Below, piece by piece: positions 1 through 12,043 of a stretch of 64,000 bases of DNA. Below the pieces are notes generated by a model that was not told the DNA's origin, did not search any database, and saw nothing but the letters and a program-made list of their open reading frames with translations. The stretch spans positions 224,890,578 through 224,954,577 of the forward strand of contig CP136062.1 in the NCBI GenBank assembly GCA_032622095.1. The letters run 5' to 3'. The first letter of the stretch is position 1, and every line of letters begins with the position of its first letter. The DNA comes from Siphonodentalium dalli. Lineage: Eukaryota; Mollusca; Scaphopoda; Gadilida; Siphonodentaliidae. The position numbers and the translations under genes are program-made.

Positions 1-2406
1 CCATTTAGGGCCTCATTGTCTATGGAGACGCGCACGTGTTCAGCTGTTTGATGTTTACCGACAATTTACTTTGTATTAATCAGTGACGAATATGTGTCTA
101 GGTCTTTGCACTGCATTGTTATCTGCATTGTTGTCTAATCGGATCGCTGGAAATGGCTGAGCCTTTTTTCATCGAGTCGTATTAGACTAATCGGTGAATT
201 AAAAATATTTTATCCCCAAAAAATTTGGTTTATATGTCACAATGAAGACATTCATATTTATTCCACTTTGACGTCACGCATGGTTATTCTATAGCTGTAA
301 AATGCTAGGTATATACTTTATTTTTAGTTTATACTTATTTTCACTAACATTACTTGCAATCAACCCGATTGTTTAATAATCCAGATTGTTCAATAATCCG
401 AGGTTTCCATAGTCCGATGGTCTGAATCCTCGACTGTCCCGCTTAAAGATACGGGCGACGTCGGCGGTGGGTATGCTATTAAAATATTCAGCTAGGCCGA
501 AAAACAGCCATAAACAGAACTATCAGTAAAATATAGACAAACTTTGTTCTTATGCCAATCATAAATATGGTATAAAAGGTATGTTATTGGCAAAAGTTTT
601 CCTTTGTCATGTAAACAAAAGCAAAAAAAAAACCGTTACAGAACTTGGCGTTTGTTTAGATCCGGATAAAGAGCGTTATTGTTACTGTTTTCCTGATATG
701 GGAATAATAAAGAGCGTTTATATCATTTGTGTGTACAAAACTTCTGCAATGTGAGAAGGTTCTTGTTTTCGTATACCATCGTACGTCTTGACGACAATAT
801 ACTATTTACGCGCCGATTTTGTTTTGACATATATTTTAATATTTCTTCCGTTAATTGATTGGAACAAATATTTTTATTTGTGCAACGAACGCCACCCGTG
901 CCTTTAAGACTAAAAATCGGACTATTACTAATGCACCGTCCCCGCTTGTTTCGACCAAATTCAGATAAATGGCAGATTTACTTTTCCCATTTTATAAGAA
1001 ATTTAGACTTCGGAAACACACACATTTATTTTCGCGTAAGTGGAAACCGATATAGGAATCGGGTGCGTAAATCATTTGACGACATGTAAGATAGATGCTA
1101 ACCACAAACATATTACTCCACGATGCTTTGCGTAATCGCCGTAATTAACTATGGCTGATTTAAAAACCGCCGACGTGGTTAAAAACAATTATAATAATCT
1201 GATCTTCTGTTACAAATATTTCTTATATATATGCATGAAATGAAATAAATTTGTAATATGTTACAGGTAAACCAGACATGTTTATGTAGTTTGTCTATGT
1301 AGTTTGCCCGTATGCTCTCCGATTGCATTATTATTCATATATATATTCATATATACTCATTACTTATGCATAATTAAGTGCAGCTTACATGTATCCATTC
1401 AAAACAGAATTAAGTTATTCATAATCATTTACCCACCGTGTGACGCCTTGTTTCAGGCATGTTTTTTCTCCGCGGTGGAGGGCCGTTAGCGGTAAATTGT
1501 ACGCGGTCACGAAAAATATAACGCGGTGTACGGCGGTAACGAACACCAATAACGCGGTGACCTGCGGTATCCAACGGTAAAAATACCGTCACAGTACCGC
1601 GGGTCAACCGCACACCGCCGCGGTACTAAAAGATGACCGCGATATTTTGGCGGTAAGTAACGGCCCATAACCTCGTTAAACAGGTCGCTTACTGAGAGCA
1701 TAGCTGTAAGTCTATCTTAAGTCGAACTTGACCTGTGTTTTCTGATCTGTAACCATTTATAAAATAAAAAGATATTCTGTTGAATATTAATCATCTGGAC
1801 AACCCAAAAATAATATATTTTTAGTTCGAAAAGGCGCATAACTCGGTCAAAAATCATTGAACCGTGACCAAAATCAAATTTGGCCTGTGTTTTCTTAAAG
1901 GTGCACTACAAACCAGATATAACAAATTTCTATTGATTAATTGCTCAAGTTATCATCTGGACAACATAAAAACTTACTTCTAAGTAATAAAGAGGGCATA
2001 ACTCAGTTACAAATCATCGGACCATGACCGAAATCTAACTTGACATTGATTGTGACTTTCTCATATGAAGGCAACAAAAATACAAAGTTTCATAAAATTC
2101 GTTTTAATACTCATCAAGTTATCATCATGAAAGGGTTAACAAAATCTGAGATTTTAGTTGCATTAAAATGCTGAATTAAAAATTTCCAGCTTTCACCTAG
2201 CTTCTAGCTGGAAGCTGGGACATCAAATTTCTTGTTTTGTAATAAAGTCCTATGTTATAACAGGTTGTCCAAAGTTTGGAGAAAGGATAATCACTACACG
2301 TTTTTGAGTTCCACGATATACAAGCTTATCCCAGGTTCTATCATAGGAGTGCTCAAATAAACCTCAATTTTTGTTCTATGTTGGCCTTAGACATCCAAGG
2401 TTTACT
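1..2406. other. Intronic or flanking sequence with repeats, no gene seen
   Basis: No convincing exon on either strand. Positions about 444-857 hold a diverged relative of the MITE at 2407-2810 (shared 'ggtgggtatgct', 'aaatatagacaaa' and 'atgttattg' blocks). Positions about 1470-1665 are rich in 'cggtaac/gcggt' repeats. Positions about 1830-2130 are copies of the dispersed 'gggcataactc...atcatnggaccatgac' repeat common in this window. Confidence 0.6.
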
Positions 2407-2810
2407 TAAAGGGATGGATGGCCTTTATGGTGGGTATGCTGTTAAAATAGTCACACCCATTAAAACTGCCATAAACAGAAAGAATATTAAAATATAGACA
2501 TATTTTGTTCTTATACCAATCATAAATATCGCGTAAATAGTATGTTATTGTCATACACTGTCACTACAGTCCCTACACATTGTCATTATTTGTACACTGT
2601 GTCATGTAAACAAAAGCAAGGATTTATAACATTTTTGCCTTTGTTTACATAACAAAGTGTCCGAACTTGACAATAACATACTATTGCGATAATTATGGTC
2701 GGAACAAGAAAAAGTATGTCTATATTTTAATATTCTTTCTGTTTATGGTGGTTTTAACGGATGTGACTATTTTAACAGCATACCCACCGTGAAGGCCATC
2801 CATGTCTTTA
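2407..2810. mobile_element. Long-TIR MITE-like element
   Basis: About 400 bp with long terminal inverted repeats: the left end reads taaagggatggatggcc, continuing through ggtgggtatgctgttaaaat, and the right end is its reverse complement with few changes. The inverted repeats extend more than 100 bp per side. No coding capacity. The right end lies about 40 bp beyond the donor of the CTLD5 N-half exon. Confidence 0.75.
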
Positions 2811-2851
2811 TATTTATAATCTGGAATTTAATTCTGCATGGGCATACTCAC

Positions 2852-3035
2852 AAGTTCTTTAGGAAGTTTTTAGTCTTATAATCATAGATGTTTGAAAGAT
2901 GACCCTCAAACCGCTGACAGATATCTTCACCAATTCTGTTTATAACAGATTCTCCCGGTAATGATACCCAAAAACATCTCCGTAATCTATCATCAAAACT
3001 TGCATAGATGTTCAAGCAGTGTCGTGCAATTGGTG
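2852..3035 (-). CDS. CTLD5 N-half exon (last exon seen)
   Basis: N-terminal half of a C-type lectin-like domain, 184 bp, phase 1 to phase 2 (two bases, 60 codons, two bases). Acceptor is catttcag, donor gtgagt. The translation has IARHCLNIYASFDDRLRRC, FWVSLPGES, then DICQRFEGHLSNIYDYKTKN. It keeps the Cys pair, the aromatic strand and the C-x3-F-EGHLSNI motif, closest in this window to the CTLD3 N half. Its C-half partner must lie beyond the left edge, or in the first 2.8 kb, where I found none. A 20-bp tandem array lies about 100 bp upstream in the preceding intron. Confidence 0.83.
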
Positions 3036-3125
3036 CTGAAATGAACAAAAATTAGTCAAAAATATTTCATTTATGTACATGTTAAACACAGATTTAAGAA
3101 ATTTTACAGCATGTTCTATAATTTT

Positions 3126-3385
3126 TAACATATGTCCAAGACAGCCTGTATAAATAATTCAAGCATGTTATAAATAACTCAAGGCATGTTATAAATAACT
3201 CAAGGCGTGTTATAAATAACTCATGGCATGTTATAAATAACTCAAGGCATGTTATAAATAACTCAAGGCAAGTTATAAATAACTCATGGCATGTTATAAA
3301 TAACTCAAGGCATGTTATAAATAACTGAAGGTGTGTTATAAATAACTCAAGGCATGTTATAAATAACTCAAGGTATGTTAATATG
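3126..3385. repeat. 20-bp minisatellite
   Basis: Around a dozen copies of a 20-bp unit (ataactcaaggcatgttata with small variants such as catggc and gcgtg). It lies in the intron about 100 bp upstream of the CTLD5 N-half exon. The reading frame across it is an artefact of the period. Confidence 0.92.
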
Positions 3386-3847
3386 ATCATGTACGTAAAC
3401 GTAATTTGCGCTCGCTTGTTACTGTTCATGGGATTATCGGATGAATTGTTATCTTTATAGAAGGATTTGATGATAAACCCTAAGGGTGGATACACACATG
3501 CATGTAATCTCTGTAATTATCGTATATTTGGCGTTTTACATGGATCATACAGACGATGTAATATGTGTCCACCGACAACCCAATCATTGCCTACGTGTTG
3601 AACGCACTGAGTTCTAGTTCCAATTAAGTCGGAATGTAGATAAGCCGTTATCTTGGACCGAGTCGCCAGGCCACTTAAAATAATTGTTCGTGTGATAACC
3701 CATATGGTAGACTTTCTATTTAAATAATTACCAGTCCTCTCTTATTTATAGCAGTGGTGGATCAGGATTTCCCCGACGCATGCAGGGGCTATATGTGACC
3801 CCGAAAGCTACCAAGCGGGGGTGGCTAACTCTGAGCTATAAACATAT

Positions 3848-4817
3848 CATATTGTACCTTCTTGCCTAGTCCAAGTCTTCTTGTTTTAAAACCAGCTAAG
3901 ATATTGGTATGGCGAGATGCTGGTGTTTAGTCCAAGCCAGCCTGCATAGGCTTCTTATAACACGACTTAAGCGTTAGTGACCCGCTCAAATAAAACCACA
4001 ATTATATGAAATAAAATATCACAATTGCGACAATAAACGGATATTTTCCTCAGAAGACATGCTATTTGATCTGAAACCCACATCAGTTGTGAATTGAAAG
4101 CGGTAATTTAATGTGAAAAGAGACATTTGCCGCATTGTTTACAAATTTTTAAAAGTATGCGAACTCAGTTGACCTCGCGAACTCAGTTGACCTCGCGAAC
4201 TGCGTTCGTCATTTTCCGGTGAAAATATTCCGTAGATTTTCGGTCAACCACGCACGATGAATTATCCATTGTAATCGTAATTATACGTGTCAATAAATAA
4301 ATAAATACATAGATAACGTACATATTGAAGATATAAATGTAATACATTAAATAAATTACGGGAATTAAAACCATCTCACAGTTTAAAACAGTGTAAACAC
4401 AACCAGCATTAGAATAATATGGGGGCTGCCATTTTGTTTCGTCTCGGCCAAAACAAACTTCGGAATATGACGAGGTTCTTTGTAACTCTTCGGGTTTAAG
4501 TTAAAACGTAAACAAAATATAAAAACAGCGATGTCGGTGACAATCAACCGGAATATTCTATGCGTAATTTAACATGAAAGTTAGATTATAATACACCATT
4601 ATGACCATAAGATGTCACTCTTTCCGATGTATATAGCATCATGTATTGATTTGTTAGGTAAATCGAGTAAAATACACCACAAATTCCCGCCACAGATCCT
4701 GGGCGTAAGTCGTGTCATAGGAATGCTATGCAGGCGGGCTTGGACTAAGCACCAACATCTCGCCATACCAATATCTTAGCTGGTTTTAGTACAAGAAGAC
4801 TTGGACTACTTCTTGCC
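3848..4817. mobile_element. Inverted-repeat element (about 120-bp arms)
   Basis: The arm at 3855-3965 (cttcttgcctagtccaagtc ... ggtatggcgagatgctggtg) is repeated inverted at 4688-4812. The enclosed roughly 0.7 kb has no gene; it includes a short direct repeat 'gaactcagttgacctcgc' at 4159-4200. Likely a non-autonomous DNA transposon; exact ends and target duplication are not resolved. Confidence 0.6.
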
Positions 4818-6606
4818 CAGATTATTCCGACCGATACATTCAACTAAGTCCCTTAGCGATAGGAAGCTTTCGAGACCCCCCCCAAACAAGCATCGTGGTT
4901 GAAAATGTTCTACACCAAGCCTGTATATGCCAGACGTATGGCTTCTGGTGGTCGTGCATTAATACAATGCCAGATATCACACAGACTTGACTAATTTCCT
5001 CATCCGTGAGAGAAGACATGTTTTGGACTGGCCTTAAATGTACTGATAGAAGACAATTTGACTTCCCTCAGCACTGCTCACTTGTCTGGCCTGTTAACAA
5101 TGAACCGCTCGCGCGCAGGTGATTAATGTTGTCAATTATTGGTGTGGCCATGTAAAATACATGTACAGAAATTACATGCAATTGTGTATCCACCCTAATT
5201 ATAATGGGACACAAGAAAATGATACTATATATACAATGTATGTAAATAATCACATATAACGTAAATGTGGATATTTAGCCTGCCATGTAATACGAGTCTC
5301 AGCTGTCTGGCCATCGACGCAGTCCTGTCAGGAGTTTTGCGCGCCGGTGTAGGTAGTGACATCATGATGTACGTCTTGATGTCATGACGCCTTTACTGGT
5401 TTCCCAAGAAGCAATCTTAAAATGACTCTGCGATCTTTCAATCGGAACTTTGAGAATATTTCATCAATTTTTTAGGCGGAAATACCGTTAGAAAATTGAA
5501 GATAATATGTAAACGGCCAGCAAGGTTGCTAGATTCCTCTTTCGGTGTAAATATTTTTAATAATTTTATGAAATATGTAAACAAAACTTTTTCATGCAAT
5601 TTAACTTTTTTTGTTAACCAGAGCTTTTGTTCAATTTACATTCACTTTTTGAAAATATATTTGGCTTTAGGAGCATGATGTTCCTACATATGATGAAGTA
5701 TAGCTAACAGTTGCTAGATCAAAGTTTTTTATTTTTGCCCTGGAACATTTTGCCCAATTACACATTTCGAGGTGGCATTAATCAATACAAAATGGCGACC
5801 GTTGCCAACAATAGAATTTTGGACTCCGCTGACCCTGGCTGACCCTTCAGTTATGAATAAATTATCCTATTTTAGGTGATTTCAATTTATTTTTAGATTG
5901 GGCCGAAAAAGTCGATTGGTATATATCTCATATTCGCATACGTATACCCTGGTCGCTTCGCTTCCGCGGCTTTGCCGCGGGAGAGCGGGCGCTATAATAA
6001 ATTAAAGGCGTGTTATTCCAAGGGCCATATGCCTATCCATGGTAGTCCTTCAATTTTGAAGTGCACAATTGCTCTGGCACAACATAGCACACCTGTAATT
6101 GAAAAGTAGTGCGCAAAAAGTTGCATGTCCCACAATCTTAGTTGAGTTGACTAATTAAGTGCAACACAGGAAGGGATGAGTTAACAAAGATTGTCCGGGG
6201 AAATCATAGAATCAAATGTTATACAAAAAGTGTTTTTTTAACCTTCCACGTTCAGTTAGTACTGTTCACTGTGTGTGTGTCACAGAAAACCAAAGAGACA
6301 ACAATGTCAAATTTAACATTGCGGCATCATCAATCACTACTAGCAAAGAGATTCTGACTCCAAGTCACAATGGAACAGACAGACACTCTGTATGAAATGG
6401 GAAAGAGGAAATGGTATGGGATACCCAAATGGTAATTCACCACAATGACTTATCAGTGATACCACTCCCAGAGGGAGTCGGCACAGTACAAAATGTTGCC
6501 AGTATTCCATAATCGAGGACTAATCCATGAGATATGAAATACAAGGAATTTTCATAGAAAATAATTTTCAACTCAAAGAAAGTAAAGATATTAGGATCAG
6601 GCCTTA
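4818..6606. other. Intron sequence, nothing recognised
   Basis: No supported exon. Contains a poly-C tract near 4874, ordinary AT-rich sequence, and a GC-rich hairpin at about 5950-5995 (gcttccgcggctttgccgcgg). Confidence 0.5.
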
Positions 6607-6667
6607 TTAAACCTTTTCATGATGGGAACTGTGCTGTGCAGAATTAAAGATCCTGAACCAGTGCATT

Positions 6668-6709
<42 letters not shown>

Positions 6710-6859
6710 AGTCTCCCATATGAAGCCTTGCATATATAATACTTGCTTACAAGGTCAATGTAAATATTGTTAAGCCAATGTATTCTCTTATATATGTGAG
6801 CATGCATTGGCACACGTTTTTTGCAAAATTTCAAGAAGCTCCAGTCATGGAAGACTTAA
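6607..6859. mobile_element. TTAA-flanked MITE, 'CCTTTTCATGA' family
   Basis: Begins TTAAACCTTTTCATGATGGG and ends ...CCAGTCATGGAAGACTTAA, an imperfect inverted terminal repeat bounded by TTAA on both sides, the piggyBac-type target. The interior carries the recurrent hairpin sequence 'attctcttatatatg...gag' and an (AT)n microsatellite at about 6669-6706. Confidence 0.7.
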
Positions 6860-7588
6860 CACATTTTAACCTATAATTTCAACTCAAAGAAAGTCAAGAT
6901 ATTAGGACCAGGCCTTCTTAAAACATATGTACAGCTATGATCTAATTAATCTACCTTCATTAATGATGTTGACCACTGATATTACTGCGTTACTCGACCG
7001 TATTGATGCAATCAGCATTATCACCACCACAGAGAGTGTATATTTCTGGCATGATGTGACGCTGCATTGATGATGCAATTGTGAATGCTGGTCAGTGACC
7101 AATATCGAATGTTGATTAAACCGTAAAAACATTCTTAATTGAAATATTGTTTTGTGTATAGTTAATATATAGTGCATGGCTTTCATGGAAAAACTGGACT
7201 GGGTGTAAGGCAGCCATGTGAAATATTAATGCGGAGTACAGCAGTCGCAAAAACTTATTAACTAGTACTGCAGTAAGATTTAATACACATGGATGCAGCA
7301 TGCCAACCACTTGACCATGGTTGAATGGCAGTAGAACTGCTATATTCTTGTTAGAGGGGTTTATTAATTAGAGCATAGCTTTAAATGCGTAAAGCAATCG
7401 GAAACCCAACTACTATATATATGTAATTGCTTGTCAAATTATAGTTGAACTTATACCACTGTTCATGGTGATGATAAGGCATGTGTCAAAATGGCTCAAG
7501 TGTCCAGGGTACTAAATCAAAATGTGCATTGAACACCTTATAGCCACTAAATACGCATGAATTAGGGGCTAGGTCAACATATACTCAC
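6860..7588. other. Intron sequence, nothing recognised
   Basis: No exon or clear repeat family beyond a repeated 'caactcaaagaaagt..agatattaggaccaggcctt' block (about 6573-6604 and 6883-6920) that flanks the preceding MITE. Confidence 0.45.
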
Positions 7589-7662
7589 GAATTGATTCAC
7601 AGAAGTAAGGGTAGCTAGACGCGACACCTGTCTGGCATGTTAGATATGTGTAAGTCCCCATC
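7589..7662 (-). CDS. Short C-terminal CTLD4 exon (candidate)
   Basis: A 74-bp candidate exon with a ctctctgcag acceptor and a gtgagt donor, phase 2 to phase 1 (one base, 24 codons, one base), the phases needed between the N-half exons at 8731-8902 and 2852-3035. The translation runs MGTYTYLTCQTGVASSYPYF then CES. The PYFCES ending matches the terminal F-I-C-E-S of the other C-half exons and an upstream Cys sits where the partner Cys is expected. It lacks the WIGL strand and long-loop region that the 206-242 bp sister exons carry. Either CTLD4 is truncated, or its C half is split and I have not seen a middle phase 2-2 exon in 7.7-8.7 kb. Confidence 0.6.
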
Positions 7663-8730
7663 CTGCAGAGAGAAAATATATTTATTGATGTTCACCAAAG
7701 ATTGCAGGGCTGGTGTAACAGGATATCTCCCCCTGGATATCTTCCACCCCCCCCCCATGTATGACTAAAAACAAAAATCCACTCATTTGACCCTGAAATG
7801 GCCAGAACAATTTTATTTGAGATTTAATTAATATTTTTTTTAGATTTCAATCATTTTTTTTCTTCTTTCAAATGAAATGGAAAATAATTATATATATACT
7901 TCCACCTGTCATTTTCACAAATGACACAATTTGCTGCAATTTCCGCTCAAAACACTTGATATTCTTTTTATTATACGAGATTCCAGTGAAATTCGCCATT
8001 TACAATGATAAATGTTCTCATGATCACATTCAATCAATGTAACAAAGCCAACAGCTTATTGCTGCCTCTTCACTTCACCATTCTGAATAGAGAAAATAGT
8101 TCCTGTATTCATCCATTTAACTCCCCAATAATTGTGTCAAATTTCAACATAAAATAGATTTTTATTATAACTATAATAATAACAGTAATAGATCAATCTA
8201 CTGATTTGTGAGGATTTTGAAATATTGCTGAAGCGCATTGGTACACACAAGTGAATCAGTGGCACACTTGAACTAGTGTGAAAGTGAAAACTTCTATAAC
8301 CCCTTCTGTGGGATATCAAAATTTATTTAACTGCGATGTTTTCGATAAATCACTGTTAAGCATATAATCTATCTATATAAAAGCCAGGTGTTTGTATGTG
8401 TGGGCGGAGGCAGGGGAATATCATGGGATAGGTGACATCGACCTGAGATGACTTAAACCGGGACTGATAAATTGAATGATTAGTAAAGAGCATTTATTAT
8501 CAGCTCAGAAAATATGTGGGAAAATTGATGCACAGAGATAACAAGACACAGGAAATGTCACGGGATAGGTGCCGTTGTCCTCAAATGACTTAAAGGTACA
8601 TGTACTAATAATTAGCAATCAAGAGCGTTTATTATCCGCTTAAGTAATTCTTCACACGATGATCCTACATGTCATGTTTATCACCCGTCATTTTTGACAG
8701 GCAATCCCCTAGTAAATACTATATACTCAC
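7663..8730. other. Intron between the CTLD4 exons
   Basis: A poly-C tract at about 7740-7760 and AT-rich sequence. I looked here for the missing middle part of the CTLD4 C half (WIGL and long loop) and found no open, splice-bounded match. Positions about 8370-8680 contain two related blocks ('cagggg/aggaaat...gggataggtg..', '..gcatttattatcagct'). Confidence 0.45.
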
Positions 8731-8902
8731 AAACTATCCAGAATAATAGGGCTCACACCACTAACAGATGTCTTAAGCACTCCGCCATATCTCTTACAGT
8801 CATCTGCAGCTTTAGCATTTCCTTCATCTTTGTAAACAAACCATAAACACGTCCCTGTATTAAAGATGGCATCGTCATGGAAACAAGCTTCTTCTGGAAT
8901 AT
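8731..8902 (-). CDS. CTLD4 N-half exon
   Basis: N-terminal half of a C-type lectin-like domain, 172 bp, phase 1 to phase 2 (two bases, 56 codons, two bases). Acceptor is cattccag, donor gtgagt. The translation includes EEACFHDDAIFNTGTCLWFVYKD split as EEACFHDDAIF and GTCLWFVYKDEG, then ADDCKRYGGVLKTSVSG. The leading Cys pair, the LWF strand and C-x3-GG-x-L are all present. It should be followed by a C-half exon, but only a short 74-bp phase-compatible exon (7589-7662) is recognisable before the next N-half exon. Confidence 0.85.
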
Positions 8903-9353
8903 CTGGAATGAAACACAATTCATTTATCACACCTTAATCAGCCGTCAATCAATGTAACTTGTTCAATCAGGTCCAGCTAATGGCCTGGTAATGTCTATTT
9001 TTGGCAACATATCCAATAAAAATTGACCAATAATTAGGTCTCAAAATAAGGTGCCGGACATTTGCAGAATGAGCTAGGTCCCCAGAGGGTGAACCTGTAG
9101 CATCACCAAATTCACCCTCTGGGGACCTCATTCTGATGGCCTCATCTTCTATGGGAGACCTAAACTCAGATTTAAGTTCCCAGATGAAGATGGTGATGTG
9201 CCCCCATTGGGCACCTCGATTATACATTATATAATTGTGTCGTCTGCCAATTTGATGATATATAGAAACTAAACTGAAAAAAAGAATAAACTATGTGAAG
9301 ACTTTCTCAAGAAACTAAAAAATCCATTAACAAGTATTCAGTTATCAAAGGGT

Positions 9354-9743
9354 TTAACCCTTTACCCAACAGAACGGCCCTGTGCCAATGCATTCTCTTA
9401 TATATGCGAGTCGACCATAGGTCGCCTCGCATATATAAGAGAATGCATTGGCTTAACACATTAAAAATTATAAAATTGTTAAAGAATGTAAGAAAAAATG
9501 GTAAAAAAAGTTTTTTTTTAGGCCAATGCATTCTCTTATATATGCGAGGCGACCTATGGTCGACTCGCATATATAAGAGAATGCATTGGCACAGGGCATA
9601 ACTGTAACTATCACAATGTGGTCAAGGAGCCGATTCCAATGATATCCATATTTGTATGGTGTTATTGAGACAGACCGAAGATATTTTAGGCTGTTGAAGC
9701 TTTATTTGGCCGGTTTTGGCCAGTTTGTTGGGTAAAGGGTTAA
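9354..9743. mobile_element. TTAA-flanked MITE, 'CCCTTTACCCAACA' family, copy 1
   Basis: 390 bp including TTAA at both ends. Terminal inverted repeats read CCCTTTACCCAACA (left) and TGTTGGGTAAAGGG (right). The TTAA target and CCC-start TIR fit a piggyBac-like non-autonomous element. The interior has two perfect or near-perfect palindromes built from 'caatgcattctcttatatat' and 'gcgagtcgaccatagg'. It has no coding sequence. It is inserted about 10 bp into the intron after the 9754-9867 EGF exon. Confidence 0.85.
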
Positions 9744-9753
9744 TAAGACTTAC

Positions 9754-9867
9754 AGTTTTCACAATTGTCGCCCTGGTAACGAGCATGACATTTACATGTA
9801 TAGTTGTGTATCATCTCCACACATGTTCCTCCATTCAAGCACAGGTTTGGGTAACAGTTCTCTATAA
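9754..9867 (-). CDS. EGF-like domain exon between CTLD3 and CTLD4
   Basis: A complete EGF-like module of 114 bp, phase 1 at both ends. The acceptor is gttccag and the donor gtaagt. The translation has ENCYPNLCLNGGTC, then YTCKCHARYQGDNCEN, with all six cysteines in EGF spacing. It is clearly homologous to the EGF exon at 48638-48751 with the same length, phase and C-Y-x-N-L-C start. Phase-1 symmetry means it could be skipped without breaking the frame. A TTAA-flanked MITE (9354-9743) ends only about 10 bp into the following intron, so the donor has almost no native intronic flank. Confidence 0.87.
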
Positions 9868-9958
9868 CTGGAACAAATAAAGATATCATATGAGTATATG
9901 ACATGCCGTATAATTCTCTGAAAGCATTATATCACAAGCTTCAAAAAATATATAAAAG

Positions 9959-10170
9959 TACAGTAATGCCCTAAATAAATGACTCCTTAACCACAGCAGA
10001 ATTATGGGTAACTTTTCAGGATTTAGTCGGAAATATGGCTTGTTGCCATTCATCGGAAAGCTCTCAGTGAGAGCTTTCCGATGAATGGCAACAAGCCATA
10101 TTTCCGATTAAATCCTGAAAAGTTGCCCATAATTGTGGTTAAAGAGTCAATTATTTATTGCATTACTGTA
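9959..10170. mobile_element. TA-flanked foldback MITE
   Basis: 212 bp that is almost one continuous palindrome: TACAGTAATGCCCTAAATAA at the left and its reverse complement ending GCATTACTGTA at the right, with arms of about 100 bp meeting at 'aaagctctcagtgagagcttt'. TA termini suggest Tc1/mariner-type insertion. Same arms as the element at 16896-17495 and half of one at 25711-25806. Confidence 0.85.
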
Positions 10171-10575
10171 TGTCAAAACATCACCACTAAGAAGAACATG
10201 GAGAAGTTTGTTCTTGTATTCATTATTGATAGTTCTCCAATAACGAAAGTTTGATTGTTGAAACCGATATGTAAACAAAAGTGTTGCAGTGATTTGTCAA
10301 CACACATCACTAAACATTAATAAGTTCAAATATCTTAGCTTAATTAGGCCATTTATGGGACCATCTCCTATTAGAGCCCGAAGCCGGCATCGCACGCCGC
10401 CGCCAGCCATATTGGCCACAAGCCGCCGCCAGCCATATTATCACTAACGCCAGCCACATTTAAAAATCTCCACCGCGGGAATTGTAAAATGGTTGAGCCG
10501 TGTGCATGGGCTTATATGGACACGGCATGGTTGTTATATTATCAGAACACTGCGGGGCCCTTAATGTGGAATAGA

Positions 10576-10995
10576 CTATCCCAATGCATGCTTTCATATA
10601 ACTGAATGGGCGCATCCATTCGGTATTGAAATGGTTAAAACATAAATTGTTTATATCGACACGACCCAGTCTCAGACATCGCTGGCGTTTGTCAATATAT
10701 ACACATAAGAATAGAAAATAGTTTAAAATATTATATATCATTACTATCGGGTTCACCATTCAATGATGCATGCATATATCGCAAGATGCCAGTGATGATA
10801 GCAGTCTGAAGTCGACAGAAGTCCCAATGTAACTTATACCGATTAGATGGGAAACTACATAGTATATCCATGCCAGTCCTTCGTGTATTTTCGACATAAT
10901 GGAAAAGCCCAACATCAAAAGATTACGTGTGGTCTGGAATTCTACGGGTTAACCACATGCAAACGATAAAACAAACGGGATCTATAACCGGGGAT
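10576..10995. repeat. Dispersed repeat, copy 1
   Basis: Near-identical to 24487-24860 in the same orientation (shared blocks 'aatgcatgctttcat', 'gatgccagtgatgatagcag', 'gaagtcgacagaagtcccaa'). No coding sequence. Class unknown. Confidence 0.75.
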
Positions 10996-10999
10996 TAGG

Positions 11000-12043
11000 A
11001 ACATTTCGGAAACGAAAATAAGCTGAATGATAACATCTCAGCCAGCTGAGCCGCCATATTTCGTCAGCCACGAACGTCGCGACTGAGCCAGCTTAGCTAG
11101 CGGTTGATTTGGCGATTTTCTTGTTTAGATTTCAAAATTTTCTCACACCGGGCCGAACAACCATGGTCTATTGCCCATAGTCGTGTGCATTTGACTGGAG
11201 TTAGACCACTAGATGTTAGGATTTGTGCAACAGTGAATATACACCTGTACACATAATGTGAATATGATTAGAAAGATATATTGCGGGACTCATTCATTAA
11301 CCTCATTCTGCTTAGGCATCAACTGCTATGGGAGATCTGAATGGATCAGATTGAAGTTCCCCAGTTGAAGTTGGTGATGTTCACCCATTAGTCACCCCGA
11401 TTATGCATTTTATCTTCTGCAAATTAGGGAATATAGAAACTTCCCAGAAGGGAAAAAGTAACTGAAGACAATGTTAATTTGAGACTATTGATACTTCCCA
11501 GAAGATGAGGCCTAAGCAGAATAAGGCACCCAGAGGGTGAATTTGGTGATGCTAGCCCACCATGTGGGATAGCATCACTAAATTCACCCTCTGGGGACAT
11601 CATTCTGCAAATGACAGACACACTATTTCAAGGCTTGATATGAGAATATATAAAAAATATTGAACTGTTCTGAGTAGGGTATGGTTCTTCTCCTCGGGTG
11701 AGATGCAAAGGTTTATTTTTAACGAGAGGAGAAAAACCATATACTATTCAGAACAGTTAACTGTCGTTGTGTTTATTTTATTTTCTATACAAGTTTGGTA
11801 CAACAAAGACCACAATGAAACACACAGTTAGACATAAAACCTTCTTAAAGCTACAATATCACAAGCCATGTCTGTTAAATTAACGTGCAAGGATACCGAA
11901 TGATGCAAAAATATGACGTCATGATGCAGTGCTGAGAGTGGGATAACAGCTTGAGAGTGGAATAACACGTTCGGTCTTCTGGGAGTGGGGATATGATTAA
12001 AATTTTGACGTAAAAAGTCTATGGAAATATAATAAAGTAAAAT
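11000..12043. other. Intron sequence with hairpin repeats
   Basis: No exon recognised. About 11527-11607 holds an inverted repeat around 'ccagagggtgaatttggtga' and its complement, also found at about 9080-9125 and 22507-22575. About 11660-11752 holds a second inverted pair ('actgttctgagtagggtatggttcttctcctc'). Confidence 0.55.

Noticed and set aside
3094-3495. 133-codon frame with LELFITC-type repeats
   Set aside because: Generated by the 20-bp minisatellite; no splice or start context.
9307-9601. Mirror-image open frames RVDHRSPRIYKRMHW on both strands
   Set aside because: They come from the perfect palindromes inside the TTAA MITE; the same peptides recur at the other copies of the element.
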